DNA of 64,000 nucleotides from Unio delphinus (lineage: Eukaryota; Mollusca; Bivalvia; Unionida; Unionidae): contig JAQISU010000033.1 of NCBI GenBank assembly GCA_029339505.1, positions 5,690,001 to 5,754,000 on the forward strand, written 5' to 3'. A program made the position numbers and the translations under genes. This document shows, one piece after another, positions 13,016-28,676 of the stretch (within the stretch, counting starts at the first letter, position 1; every line of letters starts with the position of its first letter). Below the pieces are notes generated by a model. The model was not told the DNA's origin. It searched no databases and saw only the letters and a program-made list of their open reading frames with translations.

Positions 13016-15569
13016 AGAGTTTACTGGCAAGGACTCTTGAAATTAGTCAACACGACTTGGCCGCAACATTGACGTTTCTGATATTAAAGATGTTTGTTCG
13101 CTATCTCCATTACATCAGTTAGCCAACACTCACTGCTGCTTTAAGTTGTACGTTCTTTAAGTAAATGAAATAATGTATAATACTATAATAATTATAATAA
13201 AATTAATACTCGAATTAAGTGATACATCATTATTATTATACATTTTCACGGGATGAATCGTTCATTCACAAGTTTTACTCAAACTCAAAAATGCATTGCT
13301 AGGAAGTTTTTAAACCATTTTAAATCACATGACAATGCAACTGTCAGGTGGGAATCATTTGAGCTTATTACATTTCACTTTTGGATTCTTTGCATGTTAC
13401 AAGGACCTAACCGTACTAAAAAAGAAACAGTAAGAAATTAGCCGATGAAGAGACAACTAACCTTATATTTCATTATATATTTCTATTGTTTGAACTAATT
13501 ACTATGCTCTATGATGGGATAACGGCATGAAAACAAGGTTTCTGAACCTCTCCCATATACTATATATTTTCACTAATCTCATCTGGAATGATATACAAAA
13601 CACAGATATACAATAACGTCATTTTATTAATGATCTTAGTCACTGAGTGCATTTTCATTTTATGAATTGCTAATAAACAAAAAATCTTAATATGATCTAC
13701 AATAATCGAATATATCGTTTTGCTATTATCCTGTGTAGTTCCATTACACGGTTATGTCAGCTGCCAGGCAAAATCAGCAATCAATGATCCGATTAATTTG
13801 AGCTGGCTTTCATGTTAAAAAAGCAATCAAAAAAACCCACATAATTTTTTAAATTTAAACTCACTTTTCAAAACATCTAACTACTGATAATGATTAAAAC
13901 CATATTAGACTTTTGTGTAAGGAGAGTCGGTATTATTTCTGATCATGGTTATATGGCAATAAAATCGTGAATATTTAGTTATACAGCTATAAAATCGTAA
14001 CCATCAGCCTACCAACTGTCGTCACAAGCAGATAAGTCGCCTTTTTCCTTTAACGTACATATAAAAAAACTTAAGTTTATTTTGGTATTTATTAATCTTC
14101 ATGATCGTAATAACGATAAAGATCAGGTACAGTCTAGTACTTGTAATTGTCAAAGATTGAATAGAGGTATGCATTTTTCCATTTTGTTTCGCTTGATTTG
14201 GAAACGTCGGAATTAGGACTAGAAGTTGCCTAAACATCATTTAAATATTTCACATAAATTACGTTTTGAATCATTGAGAACAAGTCCCGTGATTCTCTTA
14301 CATATGCCAAAATATCAACAAATTTTATCTTCTACTTCTTAAATTAGTTGCAAGACCAGACTTGGGTTTGTTGATTTCTTGTAAAACCAACGTAAAAAAA
14401 TAATAATCTATTAAAACAGGATTAGGCTTCAACGTGTTTGTGGACCATGGAAGACTCTTTTGTTAATTCTGGTTAGTACATTCTGCAACAGTAATACACA
14501 CTTATTCACAAAAGTGGCAAACAATCTCCATAGTATTTAATCCAAGCAATTTCAAATTAAATCATAGTCACCTGAGCTCATGATGTAGCATTTAGTCCGT
14601 GTGACCGGTTTTCTTATATTAAGTCCGTTGGATGTTTACTGTTCCCACGAAGTGCTCAACACTCTAATGAATCGCATTTATTATGACAACATACTGAATG
14701 AGTAAGACATAAATTAGTGTGTTATTATGATTTATATATTTTATTTTGAAAATGTGAAACGTCGTTCATGATCCGTTGTGGCGAAGGATTGTACGAATTG
14801 CTTAACATCGTTTAGAATTAGTCTGTGCTGCGTAAATTGTCGAATATACGTCAACGGTACACAATTCTTAACTTTAATGTTCCTTCTTGTCCTCCAATTT
14901 TAGGTGTCTAACATATCTTTGTTTAGGGTGTTTATTATTGTCTTAACACATTCAACTCTGTGTCAGATTTGTTCTTTTCTTGCATTGACAAGACTTCCTA
15001 GATGATATCACGTGACTTTTAAAGTCGTGAATGAATCCAAAATAGGGGAGGGCTATTGTAAGGAAAACATTTGATTGGTGGTTACAAATCCTATTTGTCA
15101 GACTTACAGTCAATGCCGCAGGCTCCGCGCCCATCCAGGCAAGACCATGTCGGTTACCTCTGTGTGTCCTTTTTAAGGTGTTTAGCACCCTTTCATCGGC
15201 ATTCAAACTTTGAATAATGTGTTTCAATTGCCATTAAAGCCAAGCAAACAAACCAAACCTGAACCGCTAGGGCAATTGTGTCAGACATGGTACGTATGAA
15301 TTTGATTCTTTGGATATATACCCTAACTGATGGTAACTTGCTAACGATTGTATGTCCTAGAAAATTGAGAACGGAAGTTCTAATTCACCTAAATCTTGTT
15401 GCGCGTTAAACCTTCCTCTTTGTTCTTGCAGCACAGGTATAACACAATGTGGTCTGGTAAAAGAGTTACTTTGTATTTGGATTTTACTAATATATTTTCT
15501 TCCTATGACCTTTGCTGCTGTAAGACGGTAAATTAGATGAGCTATAGCGAGTAATTCTTTTGTGTAATG
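13016..15569. other. No recognisable gene; small internal duplications
   Basis: AT-rich. A short tandem duplication of about 35 bp around TAAAATCGT lies near 13945-14000. A GC-richer patch lies at about 15110-15200 within an unrecognised minus-strand open frame (14952-15227). No domain or splice evidence supports a gene. Confidence 0.4.
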
Positions 15570-15890
15570 TTACTATATTTTCATCTAATTGCCACAAACT
15601 TTTTCTACGTTTCCCAGAATTCGACTAATTCAAAGTCTGTTGTTTGTTCTTCTGTTATTATGCAAACAATGGCGCCGACTGCAAAGTGGAAAAGTCTTTG
15701 ACCTGTTAGATCAGAAAATCATAACTAGACTGCACTGACATGAAACCCATTAGTCATTTCGATGTACCTTAAAATGCCTTGTAAAACATTTTTATGATTT
15801 CCGGAAAACAGTTTAATGGCAACACTAAAAGCGCCATTTCATTTGATAAGTTAATATAACTTCTTGAGTCCGACTGGGTGAGATCATTTG
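15570..15890 (+). repeat. Direct repeat R2, copy 1
   Basis: About 320 bp closely matching 17391-17770. Shared blocks include GCAAACAATGGCGCC, CCCATTAGTCATTTCGATGT, AGTTTAATGGCAACACT and ACTTCTTGAGTCCGACTGGG. This copy lacks about 60 bp present in the other in its first half. No frames, terminal inverted repeats or pol III boxes are evident. Confidence 0.85.
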
Positions 15891-17195
15891 CTGTAAACAT
15901 ACGTACTTTTCCAGTATAATCGCGTGAGATCGATATTAGTTGTCCGAAAAGCACTATAAGCAAGGAAATCCATTATTTTATATAAAATGTATGCATTTGA
16001 CGCGTAAATTAATATTTAACATTAAAGCGTAATAATTTCATGTCTCAAGGCGCAAACAAATTAAGAACATGTCCAAGAAGAAACATAACGATTAATATAT
16101 GTTGTAGTTTCATAAGTCTATCAGATTATAACAACGGTCGTCCTTCGCTGTATTAAAAAGAATGCTTGGGACATACCCATTCTCTCACATGTCGTGGTAT
16201 TCTACACAAATTTTAAGCATATTTTCCTCTCTCTAGCTTGGGGATAAATAAATTAATTATTGTATAAACAATTAGTAATAAAATGGTGCATGATATCAGA
16301 GATGCTTTGCCTAGTCGTAAACATCTTTATTTTTACTCAGAATAAATTGTGCGAAAATTTGACTGCCTTTTGCCTAATCGATGTTCTGAAGTTTTGACGT
16401 GGGTTCAAAGACATGATTAACTTTGTCATACAGAAGAATGTTATCTTCTAATGATACTTGTTTACACAAGATATGTATTCCTTACCGTGAAATGAATGCA
16501 GTTGAAAGTCTTATTTTTATTAATGATTAACAAATCCAAATTATAATAAGTGTCAACGACGTTTCTGAAACTTTAGGAGGTGGAGTAGTGCGATAATATT
16601 CCGGAATTGCATTAGAAGGTGAAAGTTGAAACGTGATTAACAATGAGAGCGAAAAGCGCAATTAATTTTAATAAGATGATTTAACGACTAGTTGATAGGG
16701 ATATCGTGCAAAATTAAGAGCTCTGTATGGGTGTAAGGGAGTACTCTCCCGTATACATAAATATGCAATGTTTAGGGTAAATTAATTTGTTCTTTATTTC
16801 AATTAATCAACTTAGAGTTTCCGTCTTAATGGTCCTTTGAAGTTACACTATATTAGCATTGGCTCTCAGCGACATATATTTTAAGACAAAATTCTAAAGT
16901 AATCACCATTTAAGGTGCGCTAACATTCTTCAACCAAGTCTTAAAATTGAGGTGTTTGAGATCTATTTATAAAATTTAATTACCTGCGTTATGATCGGCA
17001 GTAAAGTTACGTACTTCTATCATGTAAGACAAATTTTAAAAAAAAAATTAAAGGGTTTTAGACTGCAATTCATTGTCAAATAATTATTGATTGCTGATTA
17101 GTTGAGTTTTGTTACATTTCTTTCTCTATACATAATGCGTGATTATGGTGTTAAGTATCTGTGCCTCTAAAATATATCTGTTACATGAGGGAACG

Positions 17196-17197
<2 letters not shown>
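15891..17197. other. Spacer between the two R2 copies
   Basis: AT-rich, without recognisable genes. It is unlike the sequence flanking the second copy, so the duplication does not extend here. Confidence 0.45.
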
Positions 17198-17262
<65 letters not shown>

Positions 17263-17275
17263 CTCTCATTATATG

Positions 17276-17309
<34 letters not shown>

Positions 17310-17390
17310 TGTATGTATGTATGTATGTATGTATGTATGTATGTATGTATGTATGTATGTATGATGTAGGTAGGAAGGTAGGTAGGTAGG
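17198..17390. repeat. Compound microsatellite (TC)n, (TATG)n, (GTAG)n
   Basis: (TC)n to about 17259, a short AATCTCTC linker, (TATG)n at about 17269-17363, then imperfect GTAG units ending at 17390, exactly where repeat R2 copy 2 begins. Confidence 0.96.
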
Positions 17391-17770
17391 TTACGGTATT
17401 TCCATCTCATTACGACATACTTTTTCTACGTTTTCCACGATTCGACTTTTGTTACAATATTTAACTGTATATTATTTAATTAAAATTATTTTATTTGTTC
17501 TTCTGTTATTCAGGCTGACCTCGTCAACCAGTTTTGTGTGGCAAACAATGGCGCCAACTGCAGAATGGACAGGACTGTGACCTGTACGATCAGAAAATCA
17601 TAACTGGAGTGCACTGACATCAAACCCATTAGTCATTTCGATGTACCTTACAATGCTTTGTAAAAATATTTTTATGATTTTCTCAGAACAGTTTAATGGC
17701 AACACTTAAAGCGCCATTTCATTAGATAAGTTAATATAACTTCTTGAGTCCGACTGGGTGAGAGCATTTG
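17391..17770 (+). repeat. Direct repeat R2, copy 2
   Basis: Same orientation as the copy at 15570-15890, about 1.8 kb downstream. It carries about 60 extra bp (about 17450-17545, including CAGGCTGACCTCGTCAACCA). It is bounded on both sides by simple sequence, GTAG units on the left and GTAG/GATA/CAGA units on the right. Confidence 0.85.
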
Positions 17771-17837
17771 TAGGTAGGTAGGTATAGGTAGATATACAGA
17801 CAGACAGTGAGACATACATACAGACAGATTAGATAGA

Positions 17838-17891
<54 letters not shown>
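17771..17891. repeat. Degenerate tetranucleotides then (TA)n
   Basis: GTAG, GATA, CAGA and CATA units pass into a TA run at about 17845-17891. Confidence 0.93.
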
Positions 17892-17894
<3 letters not shown>

Positions 17895-19758
17895 AATGAA
17901 GATATTTCACATGTCGCACTATGGTTTTACAGTATTTTACTGAGAAACCAAATGTAAATAACACAGTGTTATCGCACTTTCAGAAATCGGAGTCTTTTTC
18001 TACCAATACAAATATATAGGACCTAGTTAACAGTGTCACGAGAATGTTTGTAAAGTTTATGTGACTTAATTTTATTTAAGTTAATGTCTTATTCTCTTGT
18101 GAATTCACCGTTTAAGCTTTTTGCGACCTATCAGTAAAATAATTGTCATATCTTTATCATATTGTATTGATATACGTTTCAGTTGGTAGTTCTTTTATAA
18201 ACCATTTTGGGGTTATTTAAAAGTTAATATTTAGTCAAAAAATATTTCGTTTTCTGTGACAGACACTTCGATCGAGAAGGAAACTTCAGTATTACAGGTT
18301 TACATTACCTGGCTCTTGGAAGTCAGCAGTTTGGAACCTAAAACGGAAAGTTCCCAATTTAGTCGAAAATAAAATCCTGTTAAAACAAAAGTATTATCGA
18401 CTTTCAGATTTTATAAGAAGCTGACAAGAGAAAGAACGGAGTTTTTCCGGTGCTCAGCCATATTATTCTTGCCGAAGGAAATCCCTCAGATATAATGATT
18501 TGTATGCAGGTAAATTGAACAATGAAAGCACAGTCATTGAAGCCCTACACGGAAATTACATTTATAATCATGCCAGCAGTACACTCCCGTCTAATCACGG
18601 TTATTCCGCCCATGTTTACTGCGAAAATAGTCTGGACCGAAATGGGTTCAGAACGAGTATAGTTTACACGTAGTTACATGTGATACACAGATAAATCCGT
18701 TGTCTTTATTTTATGTTAGCTCTCTGATCAGTGGGTATACTTTCTATGTTAATTATTCTTGTTTGGTCATAACATTTAACGTAAGTGGTTTTAGGATATT
18801 TTTGAATTTACTAAAATCTGCAAGCATTGTTCAACACTAACGGAAAGATTATGTGTGTATAACTTTCATGGACATATCTTGTATAAGCATGCTTTAAATT
18901 TTTTATTTATTTAAATTTTGATTAATGGAACAATGCTATCACTTGATATGTAGTCTAATGGCGATTGCCTGTGATAATTTAAAGTCAAGACTATTATTAT
19001 ACTGAGAATAAGTCTAATTTATGAAGCATTTCACACTTTAAAAAAGACAATACATATCGGAATTCGTATTTTTACATTAATAATGTAAGAAACGTAAACC
19101 AGAACTAGACATTACGGCTGGAGATATTAGTTGTTGGCATTGATTTTAAAAGTTGATGCAATAATCTTGTTCAATCAAGTTTTAGTTTCTTGTTAGATTT
19201 AAAGTATATGGAATATCATATTTATTCCGAAATTTCCCTTTTCGTCACTTATTAAGCAACACCTCGGTCTTTTCAGTTTCGCTGTGTTAATGCAGTGTGT
19301 CTCCACATTCTAAATGCAATACTTACTACTGGGTCCGTGGCGTGTTTTCATTACGGTTTGGCATTTAATGTTGATTATTATGCGCATCAGCTGTTCTTTA
19401 TTCAGAGACGTTATGACACGGTTCTGTACGAGTCATGAAAGAAGAGAGCTAAATATATTTTGAGGACTGGGTCGACCAATGCAAGGGCAATAATAATTTG
19501 AGTATTGCAAACTTTCAAATTAACATCATCTAGATATCCAAGCACGCATGGTTTTTAATGTATCGTAAACATGTTTATATAGTTTCCAATTAATGTGTTT
19601 TGGATAATTATTCCCTTTTGCTGTTGGGAACAGTAATTTAATTAAAATAATGTGACGTTTTCTGTGAAATAATCCCACGGATAATGCTTCACTACGCAAA
19701 GTAACTCAATTATTACTGAAAGTATTATTTTCATTTTATTCCATTCACTCTCACTCTC

Positions 19759-19792
<34 letters not shown>

Positions 19793-22106
19793 GGTGTGGG
19801 TTTGTATGTCTGTGTGGTCTTCGTCCACGTGGTACAGAGATGATTTGTGGGACATGTAAAAAAATAGGGTTGATAGCTTTGAGACACTTTAATGCCTACA
19901 TATATAAGAAGTAACTGTTCCAGACTCAGTGTCTGATGAGCTATTGTTCTCAGGGAACATAACTTTTCATAGGTTGATACTTGTATCTTATCCCAACAAA
20001 GAATACACCTGAATATGATTGAAAGAAAGGACAGCGGATAAGAAACATGATAGGAGAAATCCGATTGAATTAAAGGTCACTCATCATAACCTCAGTATTT
20101 GTCCTTTACCTTTCCGTAGCAACGAAACTTTCTGACAGTTTGTTTTGCATAAAATAGATTCTTGCCATAGTGTTATAGAACTGCGAAGCCGATTCTGCAG
20201 TTTAAAAAAGACATATTCCAATTTCTCTTCCGTCCTTTGGTACACCAACCTGGTACTGGATTGGGGCATACTACCTTGAACGACAATTGTAATGTTATCA
20301 AAGGAAACCAATGGGAACTTATTTCCATTCTGTCAGCTATAATTTGAGTAGATATAATGCAACTGCATATGTTATGGAGGCGATTCTTATTTACAGACTA
20401 TTCAACCAGCCTTTTTCTTAGTGTTTTCGTTTTGTCGAATATATTGATAAGAAACAGAAACATTAGAGAATTAGAACAACACATTGATTAAACAGAAGTT
20501 GTTATTTTGGATTAAGTATATATTGATCCCAGCGTTGTTTGCTTTTCATGATTATGGGGTTAGATGAATGTACCAAACATGAATTGTTTGTTCTTTGGGT
20601 GTTGACTTTGAACTATCCTAAGTCTTGAGTGAGTAACATTGTACTATAAGTAACTGAGAGCTCCAAATAACTTTATTTAAGGTCCAGTTCATTGTTAGTG
20701 TGGTCCATGGTAAAACAAAGTCCATTACATTACTGTAACTTGCCGTATCCCTAAAAACGGGTATTGTATCTGTGGCACAGTCTGCGTCAATGTCACGTCG
20801 GTGCTTTGCTTTGGTGTTCGCTTGAACAGTGAGTTGATGAAACTGAAAAGCTGGGCTCGCATTTCATGACACAACTACTTATAAAGCGATATTAAATCTA
20901 TTCGTTACGTCGACGTCAGGTAAACAGTTGTTTTTTTGCGCTACATATTTTTATTATATGATGTATATCTTTTGTTACAATAGGCGCAAAGGTTTTGCAA
21001 TAAAAATTCAAATACATGGTGTTTCAAATATCTTTAGAAACGTGGTCAGATTGAGTTATATCTGGTTTCAAAAGTTTTAGTAATATAAGATTTACATACA
21101 TAAGTATATTATGGACAGATGCAAGCACTGGCATACAAAGATAATTCATAAAGGATGGGTACAATGTGCTTTGCATGCCGCTGGATACATAACTCCGGGT
21201 ATGTCACTAATAGAATCCGTCATCGGTGCATCGGAGTAAGATTAGACAAGTCCGTCAGAGGGCCAGACTTTTGAGGCATACACGATGGTTTGCCAAGCGA
21301 AATTTTGATTCCAGAAAAGAAATTTTCTTGTCGCTCACTGAACCAAAATGTAAGGGTTGAAGTTAAAACGGCATATTGTTGATACTGATGTAAGTTTGAA
21401 ATTGCAAAACATTCCATCACCTGAAGACAGCGTGAAAAAGAATTTGAACTGAATTATTCAGCGTAAACGTTAAATAACGTTTCAAACACAGATTAGCCTG
21501 CAATGACCATCAACTGAATCGGCATAGTAATACAATTGTAAACGGGTCAAAATAGTATAAAATCCTTTCTTATTAATAATTTAAATTCCCCACCAACACA
21601 TAATGAATTATGCATGGATTCAGCTTTGATCTAGCATTGCTTTACCACTGACAAATTGGAAGGAGATGAATCTGTCATAAGTTCACGTTCTTTCTACTGG
21701 TAATTACAATCATGAAACCTTGCATTGCCATTGGTCAGTTTGAAACGGGGCCATTATAGCTCCAATCATAGCTCGCGTTAGAACATAAGTGTGTTGCAAT
21801 TGATGTCTGTCTTGCTTTTGTGAAAGAAGGTTCAAACGGCGATGGTAATTAAAAATTATAAGCTGATCTATGTATATTATGATCGAAGTAGACCGGATGT
21901 GACAGGATGGAGTAATGTGCGAAGTAGGATAAAACTATAATGCGGCCGTTTTTACGCTTTGTAAACCATAAACATAACCATATATGAATGTGCGACATAC
22001 ATTTACCTTTCCCCTACTACTGTTTGTGTCACAACCCCATGGTTTATAGGCAGAATTTAATAAAGTTTCGAGACATATTGATAAAAAAGATGGTTAAATA
22101 TAAGAT
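17892..22106. other. Long stretch without recognisable genes; one (TC)n run
   Basis: About 4.2 kb of AT-rich sequence. The only clear feature is a (TC)n microsatellite at about 19745-19788. Short minus-strand frames at 20084-20311 and 21220-21420 have natural-looking composition but no recognisable domain or splice context. Confidence 0.4.
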
Positions 22107-22302
22107 GTGTCTGTGTCTTTGGGTGTATATGTGCATGATTTAGATTTGTAACGTAGATTTAACAATCGTTAGTAATATCGGTATGATGTCATCAGTATGG
22201 CATGTCTAGCACTGGGGTATCGTGCCGCAGACATGTATCATGATGTCCCACCCAGGCACACTATCCTGACAGGAGCCCGACCAGTTCTAACACTATCCTA
22301 TA
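22107..22302 (-). mobile_element. tRNA-derived SINE, copy B (headless)
   Basis: Matches the body of the SINE at 5112-5480: GTCTAGCACTGGGGTATCGT, CCGCAGACATGTATCATGAT and CACCCAGGCACACTATCCTG are all shared apart from point changes. It has the same minus orientation and a decayed GT-rich tail at 22107-22135. The copy stops before the tRNA head and is followed by a short GATA run (22308-22324), so it is 5'-truncated. Confidence 0.78.
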
Positions 22303-22689
22303 CGAAACAGATAGATAGATAGATGAAAAAGTACATCATTCATGCATACCACTCGAACGGTTCAACCAGAGTGCTTAGGACAACGAAGAAGAACATAATG
22401 AAATTAATTCCAACCCTTGTCCACTTTGATATCAGTATGTTAATATAAAGTTAAAGCAAGAGATTATATCCATATGTCTTTATTGGAATGAAAGAAGATG
22501 ATGCCATTTTTATCACGTACTAATAGAGATAAAAGTATTTTCAGTTTTCGTTTCCTGGAGAGAATCACAAATTTGTTTTGTATTAGGGTGTTCTGAAAAT
22601 AGCTGATATCTAATACATACATGCCATATTAGCGTTTACAAACACTCCTAGAAATTGAATCATTTTTTAGGATATGATTGTACATTTTA
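22303..22689. other. Spacer between SINE and LINE fragments
   Basis: A short (GATA)n run, then AT-rich sequence with nothing recognised. Confidence 0.4.
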
Positions 22690-23377
22690 ATATATAGCCA
22701 GAGCAACGTTCGGCAGATTGTATACCAATGTTTGGAATAGAAGAGGCATCTGCAAACGGAGCAAACTAAAGGTCTACGGGGCAGTTGTGTTACCCACACT
22801 ACTTTACGCATGCGAAACGTGAACGGTGTACCAACGCTACGCCAGCAAGCTGAACCATGTTTACACCACTCATCTCAGGAACATCCACAACATCAATCTG
22901 CAGGACATGATTCCAGACACTGAGGTTCTCGCCCAGACAAGTGTCCCAAGCATCCACAGCATCCTGGTGCAGTGCCAGCTATTCTGGGCGGGATATACGC
23001 ATGCCAGACCACCGTCTGCCTAAGAGCTTCTTTCACGAGTTACAGCAAGGACAGCGATCCCATGGAGGTCTGAAGAAACGCTTCAAAAACAACCTGAAGG
23101 CTGCATTGAAAACATTCAATATAAACCCTGATTTCTGGGAGCAAACAGCAAACGATCGAGTCTCTTGGCGTTCCTCTGTGCACAGGGGCTCCAAGTTCTG
23201 CAAATTTAGCAGGACAGCAGCTGCAGAGCTGAAGAGGCATGCCAGAAAGGTACGTGTTGGCAAACCTCCTGAAGATGTCTCATTCATCCCTTGTCCCTTA
23301 TGCAAACGAACACTCCGTGCAAGGATTGACCGCATCAGCCACCCTGCGCACGCACAGAACAGTACCAGCCCTTCCAA

Positions 23378-23385
<8 letters not shown>
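22690..23385 (+). mobile_element. LINE C-terminal fragment with zinc-finger-like end
   Basis: A 5'-truncated fragment of a non-LTR retrotransposon protein downstream of the reverse transcriptase catalytic core. Readable segments include KVYGAVVLPTLLYACET, then (after a shift near 22990) RMPDHRLPKSFFHEL, KKRFKNNLKAALK and VSWRSSVHRGS. The end reads CPLCKRTLRARIDRISHPAH, a Cys-x2-Cys-x12-His-x2-His arrangement typical of C2H2-like tails in this kind of LINE. Defects are a TGA at 22820-22822, where the family has Trp after the E-T pair, and one frameshift between about 22985 and 22995. It ends directly in a (TA)n array. It differs from the RTE-like element at 46-49 kb and from the L2/CR1-like family. 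Confidence 0.82.

Positions 23386-23435
<50 letters not shown>
23384..23435. repeat. (TA)n microsatellite at LINE 3' end
   Basis: About 52 bp of AT units directly following the LINE fragment. Confidence 0.96.
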
Positions 23436-25028
<1,593 letters not shown>

Positions 25029-25440
25029 CAACTTTTCTCATGTTCAGAGGACGGTCATTTCGTCTAAAGAACTATTCAGCCTCAGAATTACAACAGCATT
25101 GATATGTCATTTTTATGTCAAACTCATCTTGGAAACTCTGTTCAAACTTCCATGTAACTGGAACTGATTACCGACCTTGAATCCAGACAACAGCTATAAC
25201 GACACAGTTTATATTAAGCACACGTTCGTCCGACCTATATAACCAAAGGCAACCATGGACAGTTTTGAGAAGTTTTTCCGTCTGCTTGTTCTACAACGGA
25301 GATATAAATATAATAATAATTATAATATAATAAAACCTAAAATGACCGCAAGGTTTCTGACTTGCAAGACGTTCCAGTATCCGGCCAAAACTGATGCATA
25401 CTACGTTTTCCTTATTAATTTCAAAAGGGTCTTATGTGTT
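25029..25440. other. No recognisable gene or element
   Basis: A non-repetitive interval between the TA array and SINE copy C. An open frame at 25255-25479 runs into the GT-rich SINE tail and has no recognisable domain. Confidence 0.4.
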
Positions 25441-25795
<355 letters not shown>

Positions 25796-26084
25796 CACCA
25801 ATACGTACAATTGAAAGACAACTACAGTGAAATATCAACTAGATGTAAAATTGTGTCAATGCCATCAGTTATAAATGTTCAAAGTCAAACACTGTGTGTA
25901 TGAATTTATTTTAGTTACGAAGGCACCTAGATGAAACCAAATTTCACGCTGGACTGAACACCATTACCACATAAATAACTTGAAAGCTAAATGCTTAAAT
26001 GGATGTACATACAGTAGCAGGTAGAGAACACAGCCTAGGGTGATCATGGAAGAGTCATATTCAATTTATATAATACTTTTATTT

Positions 26085-27380
26085 TTGTTAATGTTTATTG
26101 TTCACAAAGATTGTCATATTTGAAAATGCTGACCCAATTCATCATCAGGGAATGCTACTCGCTTTGAGAGCATGTAAGAAATAGCATGTGAAAACCTCAT
26201 GGCTAAAGTGAATCAACCACCTCTATCACTTTGTAGAAAAATGCTTTCCGCACAGTGTGCTGTCAAACCAAGCTCAAAACTAGGAATCCTGCTTTTAGGC
26301 TGTGTTTGAGACCAAATACAAAACAATACACCAAAAAAACAAACAAATACCATACCTTCATTTGGCATTAGAATATCATCCAGCCTAGACAGTTCAAAAA
26401 TGGATCATTCTAAAATTCAAACAACATGTGGTTCCGAAACACCTCCCTGGTTACTTAAGTAACAAGACATACTTTTTACGCTACACGATGGAAACAAATC
26501 ATAGACAATCCATCTTAACCAATACGTATCAAAAACGTTTTGCCGATTCTAAATACAACACAAGAATTTATTCTGATGGGTCAAAGGATGAAGACACGGC
26601 TGATGCAACCTACGTTAGTGAAGAGCACACAATACACAAGTTCGTTTACCAAATGGTACATCAGTTTTGTTCAGCGTAAATCAGAACAATAGACATTGTT
26701 CAGCAATATATGGAAAGCAAACACATCTTAAACAGCGTTGTCTTGTCCGACTCATTTGTAGTACTTAGTCACTAAACAACAGAAAACTTATTTAAAAAAA
26801 CGCATTACTATCCAATATTCTTAACACATAATGAGCAGAGTACCTCCCACAATATAGTGTAATGTTGGTTACCCCGCCATATCGGTATTAATGGTAATTA
26901 AAAAACAGATCGCTCTTCTAAAATGACCCTATCCGTAGAATCATCTGATTTTAAAATATCGTATACTGATTTTAAACCTCTTATCAAAGAGTATATACGT
27001 CAAAAGTGACAGGTGTCATGTAATGATGCAGTATGCATCATGGAATGAGTCAGTGAATACCAAAACTTAATTCAATCAAGCCATCCTTAGGACAATGGAC
27101 GGAACCATTTGAAGGAAAGATGTAGGCATTGAATTAATTATAACTGGTCATAGTTGTATAACCCATTCCCATATGGTAAATGGCGATGATCCACCAAAGT
27201 GCGTTTCTTGGAATGGACCATTCACTGTTAAACACTTTATGACAGTGTTTCTACTTCCTACTCAATGCATTCAGTATTACAATGTGCATGACATGAATTA
27301 ATTTTTGGATACAAGAAACGTCTCTTGCATTCATAAAATTTATAAAGAAGTAAACATTTGTTCTAAAATAAAACTTATAT
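26085..27380 (+). mobile_element. Degenerate LINE 3' region with RNase H domain
   Basis: A heavily mutated end of a LINE polyprotein readable by eye. In order it shows: the post-RT segment ADPIHHQGMLLALRA (26130s); an RNase H domain with the first catalytic Asp in IYSDGSKDED (about 26569-26598); the second Asp in VVLSDSFVVL (about 26728-26757); CWLPRHIGINGN (about 26864-26899) before a TAA. Last is a C-terminal segment with GHSCITHSHMVNGDDPPKC (27150-27210) of the kind found in Jockey/I-type elements. There are many stops and shifts. One short frame (26428-26679) survives intact and covers the RNase H start. The clade is inferred from the RNase H plus the GDDPPKC-like tail. Confidence 0.78.
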
Positions 27381-28627
27381 ACTATCACCTTGAGCATTGA
27401 ATGTAATCAATCCGTTTTCATCGTAATCTCCATTGACATGCACCATTTACATTCATTGCTGATTGGAAAGTTCTATATATTATTCTTCCATCTTATCGTT
27501 TAGCTTTTAACCGTCTTATTTCCTTATCAATGGTCGAAATGAAGTCTTTTATCACTTTTAAATAATCCTATATATAACCTTTTGTATGGCGCTAAATAAC
27601 CTATACTTTGCTGATGAACCGTAACATTACAATCACTGAATCAAACAACCCATTAGTTGCTTACGTCAATGCCATGCGCGCAATACAATAAAGGCGAGGG
27701 CAAAATTATATCGTTATACATAATAAACGAATCCTATCAGCCTGTAATGTTAATCAATCGAATGTATCATGTAATGCTTATACTACATTTATGTTCCATT
27801 CATGTATCCGTGTTTCAAATTCAGAGCCATTAATGCCTGTACTAGGTAATTACTATATATCAGATAACGTTTCCTCTATGTACGATCAAATGCAGTTTAT
27901 CAGATGTATTAATCTGATGTGCTCTGGAGACAAGGTAGGATTGTCAGCTTAATCGAGAAGACGATATTAAGATTTCTCCTTACGTATATCCGTCTTAGTG
28001 ACGAAAAAAGGAAAAATATCTTTACGTTTAATCTTTTGTGCTAGGAACTTTGCTGATAAATGCTTTTTCAATACAAAGATAAAACTATATTTAGAATAAA
28101 ACACACGTGTTATCTAATATGCAAGCGGAATTCAAAACTTGTTCCGAACCAATAATCATTTTCTACATCAGAAATAGCTATTACAAAACTATTTAAACCA
28201 ATCTATTAAAGAGAATATGTACAGCTTACAACGACTTCTCCAAGTCATTAACATCTCAATGTGGATCAGTGTTATTCTTCGAGATGCTTACTCTCATGAT
28301 ATGTCGTACGTTTTACAACAAATATATTTGTACTTCAATACCAATTTACAATTGAAAACTGAGATGTTTGGACCTGAAACCAATAATAAGGGACGAATAG
28401 GTAAAATACATAAAAAAGACCTACCTCATAAAACCTTTTGTAAATGACCGATACAAATTGTGCTGACAAATATTTGACTTATATGTAACATTAAGTATAA
28501 GATTCATTACTTAATACAGATAAACCGTTGTTTATTTTGTAAAACAACCTATTGTATTTGGTGATGTTTCAATTAATTGAGTAATTATTCTACGAGATGA
28601 AGGTTGACAACAGATAAAACAAATAAA

Positions 28628-28676
<49 letters not shown>

